Shown in pieces: positions 1 to 7,219 of a stretch of DNA of 10,553 bases. The notes under the pieces were generated by a model. It had not been told where the DNA came from, did no database searches, and worked only from the letters and a program-made list of their open reading frames with translations. The first letter of the stretch is position 1. Every line of letters begins with the position of its first letter. Origin of the DNA: an uncultured Actinomyces sp. (GTDB lineage Bacteria; Actinomycetota; Actinomycetes; Actinomycetales; Actinomycetaceae); NCBI GenBank assembly GCA_915063485.1, contig CAJZDJ010000071.1, positions 1-10,553 of the forward strand, in the 5' to 3' direction. The translations under genes were made by a program, and so were the position numbers.

Positions 1-602
1 GGATGGGCAAAAACTCGCGCCAAATGAGCCAAGGCCTGCGCGACAGCCTATCGGCATCGCTAGAAAAAGACGGGCGAGGCTGGGGCATTATCTGGATCGC
101 TATCTTCGCGGTAGGCCGTGAAGGTATCGAAACTGCCCTATTTATTTGGGCGACCGTGCGCTCAGCTGTAGAAAAGTCCACGCCCGCTATCGCCGCTGGG
201 GTGGTCGGTGGCCTGGTGGTGGCCATTGTGCTGGGCTACCTGATCTATCGCGGGGGAGTGCGCATTAACCTCTCCATGTTCTTCACGGTGACCGGCTACT
301 TCCTGATTGTGGTGGCCGCCGGCATTATCTCCTACGGCTTTGGTGACCTTCAGGAAGCCTCGCTGCTGCCGGGCTGGGCTCACCACGCCTGGGACGTGTC
401 CAACTGGGTACCCCAATCTTCGGTTAACCCGTTGCGTTGGCTTTACGAGGTCAGTGTGGCTTTGTTCCAGGTCAACCCCACCCCCACCTGGCTGCAGGTA
501 ATCGGCTGGAACATCTACTTCTGGCCCACCTTGTACTTTTTCGCCCGGGTGGCGCACGCCAAGTTGGGTAAAGCCCCCAAGGTGGAGAACAAAGCCGGCT
601 GA
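1..602 (+). CDS. efeU: EfeU ferrous iron permease, C-terminal part (5' end outside window)
   Basis: This is the C-terminal part of an FTR1/EfeU-family iron permease, the membrane channel of the EfeUOB ferrous-iron uptake system. Counting from the first Met in view (position 3), residues 39-43 read REGIE, the second of the two REGxE iron-binding motifs of the family. That motif sits inside a hydrophobic helix of about residues 28-52. More membrane segments follow at about 60-83, 90-112 and 162-182, with the family-typical loop FGDLQEASLLPG between the last two. The tail is short and basic. Family members are usually about 270-290 residues, so roughly the first third, including the first REGxE helix, lies upstream; the Met at position 3 is probably internal. 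efeO follows after 112 nt on the same strand, the usual efeU-efeO order. The family call is secure; the true start is not visible. Confidence 0.9.
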   Translation, partial: MGKNSRQMSQGLRDSLSASLEKDGRGWGIIWIAIFAVGREGIETALFIWATVRSAVEKSTPAIAAGVVGGLVVAIVLGYLIYRGGVRINLSMFFTVTGYFLIVVAAGIISYGFGDLQEASLLPGWAHHAWDVSNWVPQSSVNPLRWLYEVSVALFQVNPTPTWLQVIGWNIYFWPTLYFFARVAHAKLGKAPKVENKAG

Positions 603-623
603 GGTAGCCGCACCCTAAAAGAC

Positions 624-664
624 TTGTGGTCGACGGCGTCGGGAAGGAAGCTTGGCGACCACAG
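624..664 (+). other. inverted repeat in the efeU-efeO spacer
   Basis: GTGGTCG-centred arms at 624-632 and 656-664 pair over 8 perfect base pairs plus one T-G wobble, around a 23-nt loop. No T-tract follows; the downstream sequence is C-rich and then leads to the efeO ribosome binding site (AAGGAAA, 703-709). It is therefore unlikely to be an intrinsic terminator. It could be an mRNA processing or stabilising hairpin, or a protein-binding site between permease and lipoprotein genes. The structure is seen; the role is unknown. Confidence 0.35.
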
Positions 665-714
665 CAACTACCCCTTCCTTCCCAACCCAAAACCCATCCG
701 ACAAGGAAAAATAG

Positions 715-2031
715 ATGATTACACGTCGAGTACGCGCCGCGCTGGTGGCGCTACCGGTAGTCGCCCTGTCTGTCCTGGGCGGCTGCACTGCAAACAACCA
801 GGGTGGCAGCGGCGGCACTAACGCAGCCGGCTCCAACACCATCAACGTCAAAATCACCGACAAGGGCTGCGAGGTTTCCTCCAAGTCCTTCCCCTCCGGC
901 CAGGTGACCTTCAAGATCTCCAACGAGGGCACTGTCCCCAACGAGTTTGAGGTTTTGAGCGAAAACAAGCTACAGATCGTCTCCGAAAAGGAGAACATCG
1001 GCCCGGGTACCTCCACCGAGCTAACCACCGCCCTCAAGGAAGGCACCTACTACAGCGCCTGCAAGCCCAACATGGTGGGTGCCCTGGTGGGAGCTACCCA
1101 GCTCAAGGTCACCAAGGGTAAGGAAGTGGCCGTCGGCGGCGACGTCAAGAAGCTTGAAGAGCAGGCCGTAGCCAACTACACCTCCTACGTTAAGGACCAG
1201 GTCGGTCAGCTACTAACCGCCACCAAGGCCTTCACCGCCGCCTACACCTCTGGTGACACCGCCAAGGCTAAGGAACTGTTCCCGCTAGCGCGCCAGCACT
1301 ACGAGCGCATCGAGCCGACCGCTGAGAAGTTTGGTATCAAGGAAGCCGGTGACCTCGACGGCGCACTCGACGTGCGTATCCAGAACCTGTCTGCCGACGC
1401 CGGCAAGTCTGTCACCGACCCCGAGGTGCTCAAGAGCTGGACCGGTTGGCACCGCATCGAGGCCGACCTGTGGGGGGGTAGCCAGTTCAAGTTCGCCAGC
1501 GACGCTGACCGCAAGGCAGCCGCTACCAACCTGGAAGAAAACACCCAGAAACTCTACGACCTGGTTTACGGCAAGATCACCGGTGTGGACGGCAAGAAGT
1601 TTTCACTGACCATCAACGACGTAGTAACCGGCTCCGTTGACCTAGTCAACGAGGTGGCCGACACCAAGATTGTTGGTGAAGAAGACACCTTCTCCCACAC
1701 TGACCTCTACGACTTCAAGGCCAACATTGAAGGCGCCGAGGTAGCCTACGGCAACGTCTCTGAAATCGTGGCTAAGTCCAACCCTGAGCTGGACAAGAAG
1801 ATCAAGGCCAAGTTCAAGGCTGTACACAAGCTGATCGACTCCCACGCTGACGGTAAGACCACCGACGGTGCCACCAAGTACGTCGGCTACGACACCATCG
1901 CCTCCGTTCAGAAGGACGCCGGTGAGGCTCCCGCCAAGAACTCCTACACCAAGGCTCAGCAGCAGTTCTCCAGCGAGGTTGCCGCCCTGGCCAAGCAGCT
2001 AAGCGAGATCAGCGGCATAGTGCTGCACTGA
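715..2031 (+). CDS. efeO: EfeO iron uptake lipoprotein (cupredoxin + M75/imelysin-like domain)
   Basis: EfeO is the extracytoplasmic partner that binds iron and hands it to the EfeU permease. The 438-residue product starts with a lipoprotein signal: basic MITRRVR, a hydrophobic stretch, and lipobox LGGC with the lipidated Cys at residue 24. A Gly/Asn/Ser-rich linker follows. Residues about 40-135 form an EfeO-type cupredoxin domain with Cys52 (KGCE), the ENIGPG segment, and Cys116 and Met120 (YYSACKPNM). About residues 145-435 are the M75 (imelysin-like) domain, carrying the HxxE metal motif as H246-R-I-E249 in GWHRIEADLWG. The two-domain length matches E. coli-type EfeO rather than the M75-only EfeM. 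The start is supported by an AAGGAAA ribosome binding site 5 nt upstream and by the signal peptide directly after it. It probably shares a transcript with efeU. The hairpin at 2115-2161 may end that transcript before efeB. Confidence 0.95.
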   Translation: MITRRVRAALVALPVVALSVLGGCTANNQGGSGGTNAAGSNTINVKITDKGCEVSSKSFPSGQVTFKISNEGTVPNEFEVLSENKLQIVSEKENIGPGTSTELTTALKEGTYYSACKPNMVGALVGATQLKVTKGKEVAVGGDVKKLEEQAVANYTSYVKDQVGQLLTATKAFTAAYTSGDTAKAKELFPLARQHYERIEPTAEKFGIKEAGDLDGALDVRIQNLSADAGKSVTDPEVLKSWTGWHRIEADLWGGSQFKFASDADRKAAATNLEENTQKLYDLVYGKITGVDGKKFSLTINDVVTGSVDLVNEVADTKIVGEEDTFSHTDLYDFKANIEGAEVAYGNVSEIVAKSNPELDKKIKAKFKAVHKLIDSHADGKTTDGATKYVGYDTIASVQKDAGEAPAKNSYTKAQQQFSSEVAALAKQLSEISGIVLH

Positions 2032-2093
2032 TAAACGCTGCTAACCATCGCGCCCGCCCTGTTTAGCCAGCACTTTGCTTAGGCTGAGCAGAT

Positions 2094-2112
2094 TAAGGTA
2101 AGGCAAATGTGA
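2094..2112 (+). promoter_or_regulatory. candidate DtxR/IdeR-like iron box upstream of efeB
   Basis: TAAGGTAAGGCAAATGTGA agrees at 13 of 19 positions with the actinobacterial DtxR/IdeR operator consensus TTAGGTTAGGCTAACCTAA. The left half and centre (TAAGGTAAGGC) match well, and mismatches at positions 2 and 7 are A/T exchanges. The right half is poor. The site lies between efeO and efeB, directly before the hairpin at 2115-2161, in a locus whose genes are commonly iron-regulated. No promoter can be fitted convincingly over it, so this remains a weak, context-supported candidate. Confidence 0.3.
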
Positions 2113-2114
2113 CT

Positions 2115-2161
2115 AAATAGCCCGCAGATTTAGGCCCTAGGGGCTGATCTGCGGGCTATTT
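2115..2161 (+). terminator. strong hairpin between efeO and efeB (terminator or attenuator)
   Basis: Arms 2115-2129 and 2147-2161 are perfect 15-bp complements (AAATAGCCCGCAGAT and its reverse complement). The loop can extend the helix through GCCC/GGGC at 2134-2137 and 2141-2144. The A-rich left edge and T-rich right edge (CTATTTA) resemble a bidirectional intrinsic terminator, though the T-run is short. It lies 83 nt after efeO stops and 49 nt before efeB starts. It could end the efeUO transcript, attenuate read-through, or sit in an efeB leader. A TATAAT-like hexamer (CATAAT, 2167-2172) lies just after it but has no good -35 partner. Confidence 0.7.
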
Positions 2162-2210
2162 ACACCCATAATAATGATTGGGAAATATATATTTAGCCAA
2201 GGAGAACCTA

Positions 2211-3647
2211 ATGAGCAACAAGGCTACAGGCGCCGCAGAAAGCGCTAACAGCCCCGCTGAAGCAGCCGCAGACGCAACCCAAAACGCGGCTGAAACGGCT
2301 AGCGAAACCGCCAGCGACGCCGTCGTCGCCAATGACAGCTCAGCAGACGAGGACAAAGCCGCCCACCACGTCTCACGCCGCGCCGCCTTCGGTTTTGCCG
2401 GAGCAGGCCTAGCCGCCGGAGCCCTAGCCGGCGCCGCCGGTGGCTACGCAGCCGGGGGAGAAGACGCCCCCGCAGACAAAATCCTGGACACCTACCCCTT
2501 CCGTGGTAAGCACCAGGCCGGCATCCTCACCCCCGCCCAAGACAACATGTTCTGCGCTGCCTTCGACGTGACCACCACAGACCCCGAAGAGCTCAAACAG
2601 CTGCTAAGCGACTGGACCGTAGCCGCACAGCAAATGACCGCCGGCGAACTAGTAGGCGGTGAACCCAGCGAAAACAAGCAGGCCGTGCCGCGCGACACCG
2701 GTGAAGCCTGGGGCTACAAGCCCAACGGACTAACCATCACCTTCGGGTTCGGGCGCTCGCTGTTTGTAGACAGCGACGGCAAAGACCGTTTCGGCATTGC
2801 CAAAAAAATGCCCAAGATCCTGTCTGAGGGCATGCCCAAATTCGCTAACGAAAACATCCGCTCGGCTGATTCAGACGGCGACCTGCTAGTACAGGCCTGC
2901 TCAAACGACGCCCAGGTGTGTGTGCACGCCATTCGCAACCTAAACCGTATTGCCATGGGTACGGCCAAAATGCGCTGGAGCCAGACCGGTTATGGACGTA
3001 CCTCCTCCACCTCGGTAGCTCAGGAAACCCCGCGTAACCTGTTTGGCTTCAAGGACGGCACCAACAACATTAAGTCTGAAGACGGAGACGCCAAGCTAAA
3101 CGAGCACCTGTGGGTGCAAAAGGGAGATGACAGCGGCGCAGACTGGATGACGGGCGGCACCTACTTTGTGGTGCGCAAAATCCACATGTTCGCTGAAATG
3201 TGGGACAACCTGCGTCTAATCGAGCAGGAACAAACCTTCGGGCGCGACAAGCGTTACGGCGCCCCGCTTAACGTTACGGCTCCTACCAGCGGCAAAGACG
3301 AGTTCAAGCCGATCGACTTCAAGGCTAAGAACAAGGAAGGAGAGCTGGAGGTGCCCGCAGACTCGCACATCGCCATCGTTAACCCCGAGCAAAATAAGGG
3401 GCGCTGGATGCTGCGTCGCGGCTACAACTACACCGAAGGTTCAGACGCACTAGGGCGTTTGAGTGCAGGGCTGTTCTTCATTGCCTTCGTGCGTGACCCG
3501 CGCACAAACTTCTACCCGATCTTGGATAAGATGACTCAAAAGGACGCCCTGAGTGAATATTTGCAGCACCAGGCACGCGCCCTGTTTGCGATTCCTGCCG
3601 GGATCGGTCAGTCAGACACTATGGTGGGGCAAGCCTTATTTAGCTAA
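2211..3647 (+). CDS. efeB: EfeB DyP-type haem peroxidase, Tat-exported
   Basis: EfeB is the dye-decolourising-type peroxidase of the EfeUOB system. It is exported folded with haem and is thought to oxidise ferrous iron or use peroxide outside the membrane. The 478-residue protein has an Ala/Glu/Asp/Ser-rich N-terminus (1-54), then a twin-arginine signal: SRRAAF at 55-60 and a Gly/Ala hydrophobic core to about residue 82. The DyP signature GFKDG is at 279-283, with the distal acid Asp282. The proximal haem ligand is expected to be His386 (DSHIAIVNP), and the distal arginine lies in LRRGYNY (Arg402/Arg403). Length and motifs fit a complete enzyme. The start at 2211 has an AAGGAG ribosome binding site at 2199-2204 with 6-nt spacing; a TTG 11 codons upstream would place the ribosome binding site inside the gene. 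It is in line with efeU-efeO but separated by a 179-nt gap with a hairpin, so separate or graded expression is likely. Confidence 0.95.
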   Translation: MSNKATGAAESANSPAEAAADATQNAAETASETASDAVVANDSSADEDKAAHHVSRRAAFGFAGAGLAAGALAGAAGGYAAGGEDAPADKILDTYPFRGKHQAGILTPAQDNMFCAAFDVTTTDPEELKQLLSDWTVAAQQMTAGELVGGEPSENKQAVPRDTGEAWGYKPNGLTITFGFGRSLFVDSDGKDRFGIAKKMPKILSEGMPKFANENIRSADSDGDLLVQACSNDAQVCVHAIRNLNRIAMGTAKMRWSQTGYGRTSSTSVAQETPRNLFGFKDGTNNIKSEDGDAKLNEHLWVQKGDDSGADWMTGGTYFVVRKIHMFAEMWDNLRLIEQEQTFGRDKRYGAPLNVTAPTSGKDEFKPIDFKAKNKEGELEVPADSHIAIVNPEQNKGRWMLRRGYNYTEGSDALGRLSAGLFFIAFVRDPRTNFYPILDKMTQKDALSEYLQHQARALFAIPAGIGQSDTMVGQALFS

Positions 3648-3656
3648 ACCCACCCC

Positions 3657-3692
3657 GCTAGGGCGTGTTTCCTAGCAGCTTAGAAGCTTTTT
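3657..3692 (+). terminator. short hairpin with distal T-run after efeB
   Basis: GCTAGG (3657-3662) and CCTAGC (3671-3676) form a 6-bp stem with an 8-nt loop. A tiny AGCT/AGCT stem-loop and a run of five T (3688-3692) follow. The T-run is too far from the main stem for a textbook terminator. It starts 10 nt after the efeB stop and may help the much stronger hairpin further downstream. Confidence 0.3.
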
Positions 3693-3710
3693 GTTGGCTT
3701 TTGGGTAGTT

Positions 3711-3748
3711 AAGGTGCAGGTAAATCTCGCGGTTTATCTGCGCCTTTT
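3711..3748 (+). terminator. rho-independent terminator of efeB
   Basis: Arms 3711-3724 and 3733-3746 form a 14-bp stem with two G-T wobbles around an 8-nt loop, running into TTTT at 3745-3748. This is a good intrinsic terminator, 64 nt beyond the efeB stop, and it separates the iron locus from pckG. The region 3749-3870 that follows should hold the pckG promoter. Confidence 0.75.
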
Positions 3749-3870
3749 CTATGTATGTGATATGAACCATAGGACTTTTGGGAAGAAGTGACCGGGGCTA
3801 TTGAGAGAGAATAAGCGCGTTAATAGGCGCAAGCCAAAAGATAATTAAGCACCCCAAGGAAGGGAATCAT

Positions 3871-5715
3871 ATGACTGTCACCGCGCAGGACGTTCGCGCC
3901 GCTGCTCCGGCCAACGCTCCCGAAGACGTCATTGCTTTTGCTACCCGTATCGCTGAACTGGGTAAGCCTGAGAAGGTTTACTTCTGCGATGGTAGCCAGG
4001 AAGAGTGGGACCGTCTGACCAGCGAAATGGTTGAGTCTGGCATGTTCACTCGCCTAAACCCCGACAAGCGCCCCAACTCCTTCCTGGCCCGTTCGCTGCC
4101 CAGCGACGTCGCCCGCGTGGAGTCACGCACCTTCATCTGCTCTGAGAAGGAAGAAGACGCCGGCCCGACCAACCACTGGTACGACCCGGTTGAGATGAAG
4201 AAGATCCTCAACGAGAAGTTCGACGGCACCTACGCCGGCCGCACCATGTACGTGATCCCCTTCTCTATGGGTCCCCTCGGCGGCCCCATCTCCCAGCTGG
4301 GTATTGAAATCACCGACTCCCCCTACGTGGTAGTCAACATGCGCATCATGGCCCGCATTGGCACCAAGGCCATGGACCTGATCAACGAAGGCCGCCCCTG
4401 GGTTCCCGCTGTGCACTCTGTAGGTGCCCCGCTGGCTCCCGGTCAGGAAGACACCACCTGGCCTTGCAACGAGGAAAAGTACATCACCCACTTCCCCGAG
4501 ACCAACGAGATCTGGTCCTACGGTTCCGGTTACGGCGGCAACGCCCTGCTGGGCAAGAAGTGCTACGCCCTGCGTATCGCCTCCACCATGGCCCGCCGCG
4601 ACGGCTGGATGGCCGAGCACATGCTGATCCTGCGTCTGACCGATGAGGCCAGCGGCAAGCAGTACCACGTAACTGCCGCTTTCCCCAGCGCCTGCGGTAA
4701 GACCAACCTGGCCATGCTCCAGCCCACCATCCCGGGCTACAAGGTTGAGACCATTGGTGACGACATCGCCTGGATGCGTCCTGGTGAGGACGGCAGCCTG
4801 CGCGCCATCAACCCCGAGGCTGGCTTCTTCGGCGTCGCCCCCGGCACCAGCTACAAGACCAACCCGATGGCCATGGACACCATGAAGGCCAACACCATCT
4901 TCACCAACGTTGCTTTGACCGACGACGGCGACGTTTGGTGGGAGGGCATTGACGCTCCGCTGCCCGAGCACCTGATCGACTGGCACGGCAATGACTACAC
5001 CCCGGCTGACGCTGCTGAGGGTAAGAAGGCCGCTCACCCCAACTCTCGCTTCACCACCCCGGCCGCTCAGTGCCCGATCATCTGTGGTGACTGGGAAGCC
5101 CCCGAGGGTGTAGCCATCGACGCCATCCTGTTCGGTGGCCGCCGCGCCACCAACGTGCCGCTGGTAGCCGAGCAGTACGAACCCGCTCACGGCGTGTTCA
5201 TCGGTGCTTCCGTGGCCTCTGAGGTCACCGCTGCCGCCACCGACGTTAAGGCCGGCTCCCTGCGCCACGACCCCTTCGCTATGCTGCCCTTCTGCGGTTA
5301 CAACATGGCCGACTACTGGGGCCACTGGCTGGAGATGCAGGACAAGGTTGGCGACAAGTTCCCCAAGGTTTACCAGGTCAACTGGTTCCGTAAGGACGAG
5401 GACGGCAACTTCCTGTGGCCTGGATACGGCGAGAACAGCCGCGTTCTGGACTGGATCGTGCGTCGCGCCGCTGGCCAGGTAGAGGCCATCGACGGCGTCA
5501 CCGGCCGCTACCCCAAGTTCGAGGACTTCAACCTTGAGGGCCTGGAGGATGTAGACGAAGCTGCTTGGAACAAGCTCTTCGCTATCGACCCCGAGGCTTG
5601 GGCTGCTGAGATGGACTCCACCGAGGAGTACCTGGCTCAGTTCGGCGACAAGGTTCCCGCCGAGATCACCGCTCAGCTGGCCAAGTTCCGTGAGCGCATC
5701 GCCGCTGCCAAGTGA
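3871..5715 (+). CDS. pckG: phosphoenolpyruvate carboxykinase (GTP)
   Basis: This cytosolic enzyme converts oxaloacetate and GTP to phosphoenolpyruvate, CO2 and GDP, the entry step of gluconeogenesis (EC 4.1.1.32). The 614-residue length is typical of the GTP-dependent family. Visible hallmarks are the P-loop [12 protein letters not shown] at 271-282 with the hyper-reactive Cys275 and Lys277; GDDIAWM at 296-302 supplying the metal-binding aspartate; Lys230 in LLGKKCYAL and His250 in EHMLIL as the other expected Mn ligands; [27 protein letters not shown]; and [18 protein letters not shown]. No key residue is missing. The ATG has a strong ribosome binding site (AAGGAAGGG, 3856-3864), and GATAAT at 3840-3845 is a possible -10, though no clear -35 was found. 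Leucine is read almost only by CTG/CTC, with fewer CTA codons than its neighbours, as expected for a highly expressed gene. It appears monocistronic, bounded by terminators at 3711-3748 and 5833-5870. Confidence 0.97.
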   Translation: MTVTAQDVRAAAPANAPEDVIAFATRIAELGKPEKVYFCDGSQEEWDRLTSEMVESGMFTRLNPDKRPNSFLARSLPSDVARVESRTFICSEKEEDAGPTNHWYDPVEMKKILNEKFDGTYAGRTMYVIPFSMGPLGGPISQLGIEITDSPYVVVNMRIMARIGTKAMDLINEGRPWVPAVHSVGAPLAPGQEDTTWPCNEEKYITHFPETNEIWSYGSGYGGNALLGKKCYALRIASTMARRDGWMAEHMLILRLTDEASGKQYHVTAAFPSACGKTNLAMLQPTIPGYKVETIGDDIAWMRPGEDGSLRAINPEAGFFGVAPGTSYKTNPMAMDTMKANTIFTNVALTDDGDVWWEGIDAPLPEHLIDWHGNDYTPADAAEGKKAAHPNSRFTTPAAQCPIICGDWEAPEGVAIDAILFGGRRATNVPLVAEQYEPAHGVFIGASVASEVTAAATDVKAGSLRHDPFAMLPFCGYNMADYWGHWLEMQDKVGDKFPKVYQVNWFRKDEDGNFLWPGYGENSRVLDWIVRRAAGQVEAIDGVTGRYPKFEDFNLEGLEDVDEAAWNKLFAIDPEAWAAEMDSTEEYLAQFGDKVPAEITAQLAKFRERIAAAK

Positions 5716-5723
5716 GCGCTGCT

Positions 5724-5781
5724 GGTACCAACTAGCTAGTACCAACTAGCGAGCAACCAGCTAGCGGGCAACCAGCTAGCC
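5724..5781. repeat. four-copy 14/15-bp tandem repeat downstream of pckG
   Basis: Four contiguous units lie at 5724-5737, 5738-5751, 5752-5766 and 5767-5781. The core is G(T/C)A(A)CCA(A/G)CTAGC: the first two units are 14 bp (GTACCAACTAGC form) and the last two 15 bp (GCAACCAGCTAGC form). A decayed relative (TTACCAGTTAGCTG) occurs near 5803-5816. The repeat starts 8 nt after the pckG stop and ends before the terminator, so it should be transcribed as 3' UTR. The first two units also create an inverted repeat (GGTAC 5724-5728, GTACC 5739-5743). Units are contiguous without spacers. The function is unknown. Confidence 0.85.
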
Positions 5782-5832
5782 AAGCGCTAACACAGTAGCT
5801 GCTTACCAGTTAGCTGGCCGCTAACCATAGAT

Positions 5833-5870
5833 AGTTTCCCCCGCCCACTGGGCGGGGGAAACTTTTGTTT
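5833..5870 (+). terminator. rho-independent terminator of pckG
   Basis: Arms 5833-5846 (AGTTTCCCCCGCCC) and 5850-5863 are perfect 14-bp complements around a 3-nt ACT loop, followed by TTTTGTTT at 5863-5870. This is a textbook intrinsic terminator about 118 nt beyond the pckG stop. The A/T edges of the stem could also let it work in the other direction. Confidence 0.92.
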
Positions 5871-5876
5871 AAGTAT

Positions 5877-5895
5877 CGCTAGTTAACTACTAGCG
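5877..5895. promoter_or_regulatory. 19-bp palindrome at the purD promoter (candidate operator)
   Basis: CGCTAGT (5877-5883) and ACTAGCG (5889-5895) are perfect inverted 7-bp arms around TAACT. The right arm overlaps the first bases of the candidate -35 hexamer, a position where a dimeric regulator could block or recruit RNA polymerase. The last bases of the right arm begin a run of three direct AGCGG copies (5892, 5912, 5934) spaced 20 and 22 bp. The pattern is seen; a role as operator is inferred, and no regulator can be named. Confidence 0.35.
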
Positions 5896-5922
5896 GACAT
5901 TTGGGACCGTTAGCGGTTTAAT
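5894..5922 (+). promoter_or_regulatory. candidate sigma-70-type promoter for purD-purC
   Basis: CGGACA at 5894-5899 (4 of 6 to TTGACA) and TTTAAT at 5917-5922 (5 of 6 to TATAAT) are separated by exactly 17 bp. Transcription would start near 5929, giving a leader of about 23 nt before the purD GTG. It lies just after the pckG terminator, where a purD promoter is required. It is predicted from hexamers and spacing only. Confidence 0.4.
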
Positions 5923-5951
5923 TAGGGCCAGTGAGCGGCTAAAGTGAGTAC

Positions 5952-7217
5952 GTGAAAATCCTGCTTCTGGGCTCTGGCGCACGTGAACATGCGCTGGCCC
6001 GTGCCTTATCCCGTGACCCACAGACCACCGAACTTGTTGTAGCGCCGGGTAACCCCGGCACTGCGCAGATCGCCACTAACTTGTTCATTGACCCCAACAG
6101 CCCTGATGAAGTAGTCACCTTGGCTCGTGAGATGGGGGCTGACCTGGTGGTGGTGGGCCCGGAGGCGCCACTGGTAGCAGGCGTGGCTGATGCTTTGCGT
6201 CAGGCAGGCATTGCGGTGTTTGGCCCTAGTAAGGCGGCTGCTCGCCTGGAGGGTTCTAAGGCTTTCGCTAAGGAAGTTATGGCCTCCGCCCATGTGCCTA
6301 CCGCCAGTGCCCGCATTGTCACCAGCCCTGACCAGCTAGAGCAGGCTTTGGATGAGTTTGGTGCCCCCTATGTGGTCAAGGAAGACGGGCTAGCTGCCGG
6401 TAAGGGGGTTGTGGTTACTTCTGACCGTGACGCGGCGCTTAAGCACGGCCTGGCTTGCCTAGAGCGCGAGGGCGGCGCCGTGGTGGTTGAGGATTACCTA
6501 GACGGCCCGGAGGCCTCGGTTTTCTGTGTTTGTGACGGGCGCACTGTGCGCGCGCTGAGCCCCGCCCAGGACTTTAAGCGTATTGGTGACGGCGACGCCG
6601 GCCCGAACACGGGTGGTATGGGTTCGTACACGCCGCTGCCTTGGGCCCCGGCTGACCTGGGTCAGCAGGTGATAGAGCAGGTGGCACAGCCGGTGGTTGA
6701 CGAGATGGCTCGCCGAGGCACGCCTTTCATTGGTCTGCTTTACTGTGGCCTGGCGCTAACCAGCAAGGGTATGCGCGTGGTGGAGTTTAACGTGCGTTTT
6801 GGTGACCCTGAGACTCAGGCTGTGCTGGCACGTCTAGACTCTTCGCTGCCCCAGCTGTTGCACGCGGCTGCGGTGGGGCACCTTGATCAGGTGGCTGAGC
6901 CTCAGTGGAGTGATAAGGCTGCGGTTGACGTGGTTATTTCCGCTGCCGGCTACCCCTCCACCCCCACCACTGGGGATGTGATTAGCGGTATTGAGCAGGC
7001 TGAAGCTGACCCTGACGTGCATGTGCTGCACGCGGGGACTGCCCGTAATGACGACAACGAGCTAGTTACCGCCGGTGGCCGGGTGCTGTCGGTGGTGGCT
7101 TTGGGTGAAGATGTGGCCGCAGCGCGCGCTAAGGCTTACGCGGCGGTAAGCAAGATTAAGTTCGACGGCGCCTATCACCGTAGTGATATCGCCGCCCCCG
7201 CCTATGTGGAGCGTTAA
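5952..7217 (+). CDS. purD: phosphoribosylamine-glycine ligase (GAR synthetase)
   Basis: PurD joins phosphoribosylamine and glycine with ATP to make glycinamide ribonucleotide, the second step of de novo purine synthesis (EC 6.3.4.13), in the cytosol. The 421-residue protein shows the full family pattern: N-terminal [25 protein letters not shown] with [18 protein letters not shown]; the ATP-grasp segment [10 protein letters not shown] at 143-152; [12 protein letters not shown] from 217; and the Mg-binding [12 protein letters not shown] starting at Glu278, with Glu278 and Asn280 as ligands. The start is GTG at 5952, fixed by the conserved N-terminus; the nearby GTG at 5944 runs straight into a stop. 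The ribosome binding site is weak (AAAGTGAG, 5941-5948). The stop lies 2 nt before the purC ATG, so the two genes are co-transcribed and probably translationally coupled. Confidence 0.96.
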   Translation: MKILLLGSGAREHALARALSRDPQTTELVVAPGNPGTAQIATNLFIDPNSPDEVVTLAREMGADLVVVGPEAPLVAGVADALRQAGIAVFGPSKAAARLEGSKAFAKEVMASAHVPTASARIVTSPDQLEQALDEFGAPYVVKEDGLAAGKGVVVTSDRDAALKHGLACLEREGGAVVVEDYLDGPEASVFCVCDGRTVRALSPAQDFKRIGDGDAGPNTGGMGSYTPLPWAPADLGQQVIEQVAQPVVDEMARRGTPFIGLLYCGLALTSKGMRVVEFNVRFGDPETQAVLARLDSSLPQLLHAAAVGHLDQVAEPQWSDKAAVDVVISAAGYPSTPTTGDVISGIEQAEADPDVHVLHAGTARNDDNELVTAGGRVLSVVALGEDVAAARAKAYAAVSKIKFDGAYHRSDIAAPAYVER

Positions 7218-7219
7218 AA

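Noticed and set aside
2075..2093. TTAGGCTGAGC (2079-2089) as a second iron box
   Set aside because: It matches the DtxR/IdeR consensus at only about half of the positions, no better than expected by chance in such sequence.
2178..2210. TTG at 2178 as the efeB start
   Set aside because: It would add 11 residues and put the strong AAGGAG ribosome binding site inside the gene; ATG at 2211 is correctly spaced from it.
4123..5745. 540-codon open frame on the minus strand opposite pckG
   Set aside because: It is the mirror of a strongly biased, G/C-third-position gene: its composition is Val/Gly/Leu-rich without recognisable motifs, while the plus strand encodes an unmistakable complete PEP carboxykinase.
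5724..5781. tandem repeats as a CRISPR array
   Set aside because: The 14/15-bp units are contiguous with no spacers and are too short; no cas gene is nearby.
5944..5951. GTG at 5944 as the purD start
   Set aside because: It is out of frame and reaches a stop three codons later; GTG at 5952 gives the conserved N-terminus.
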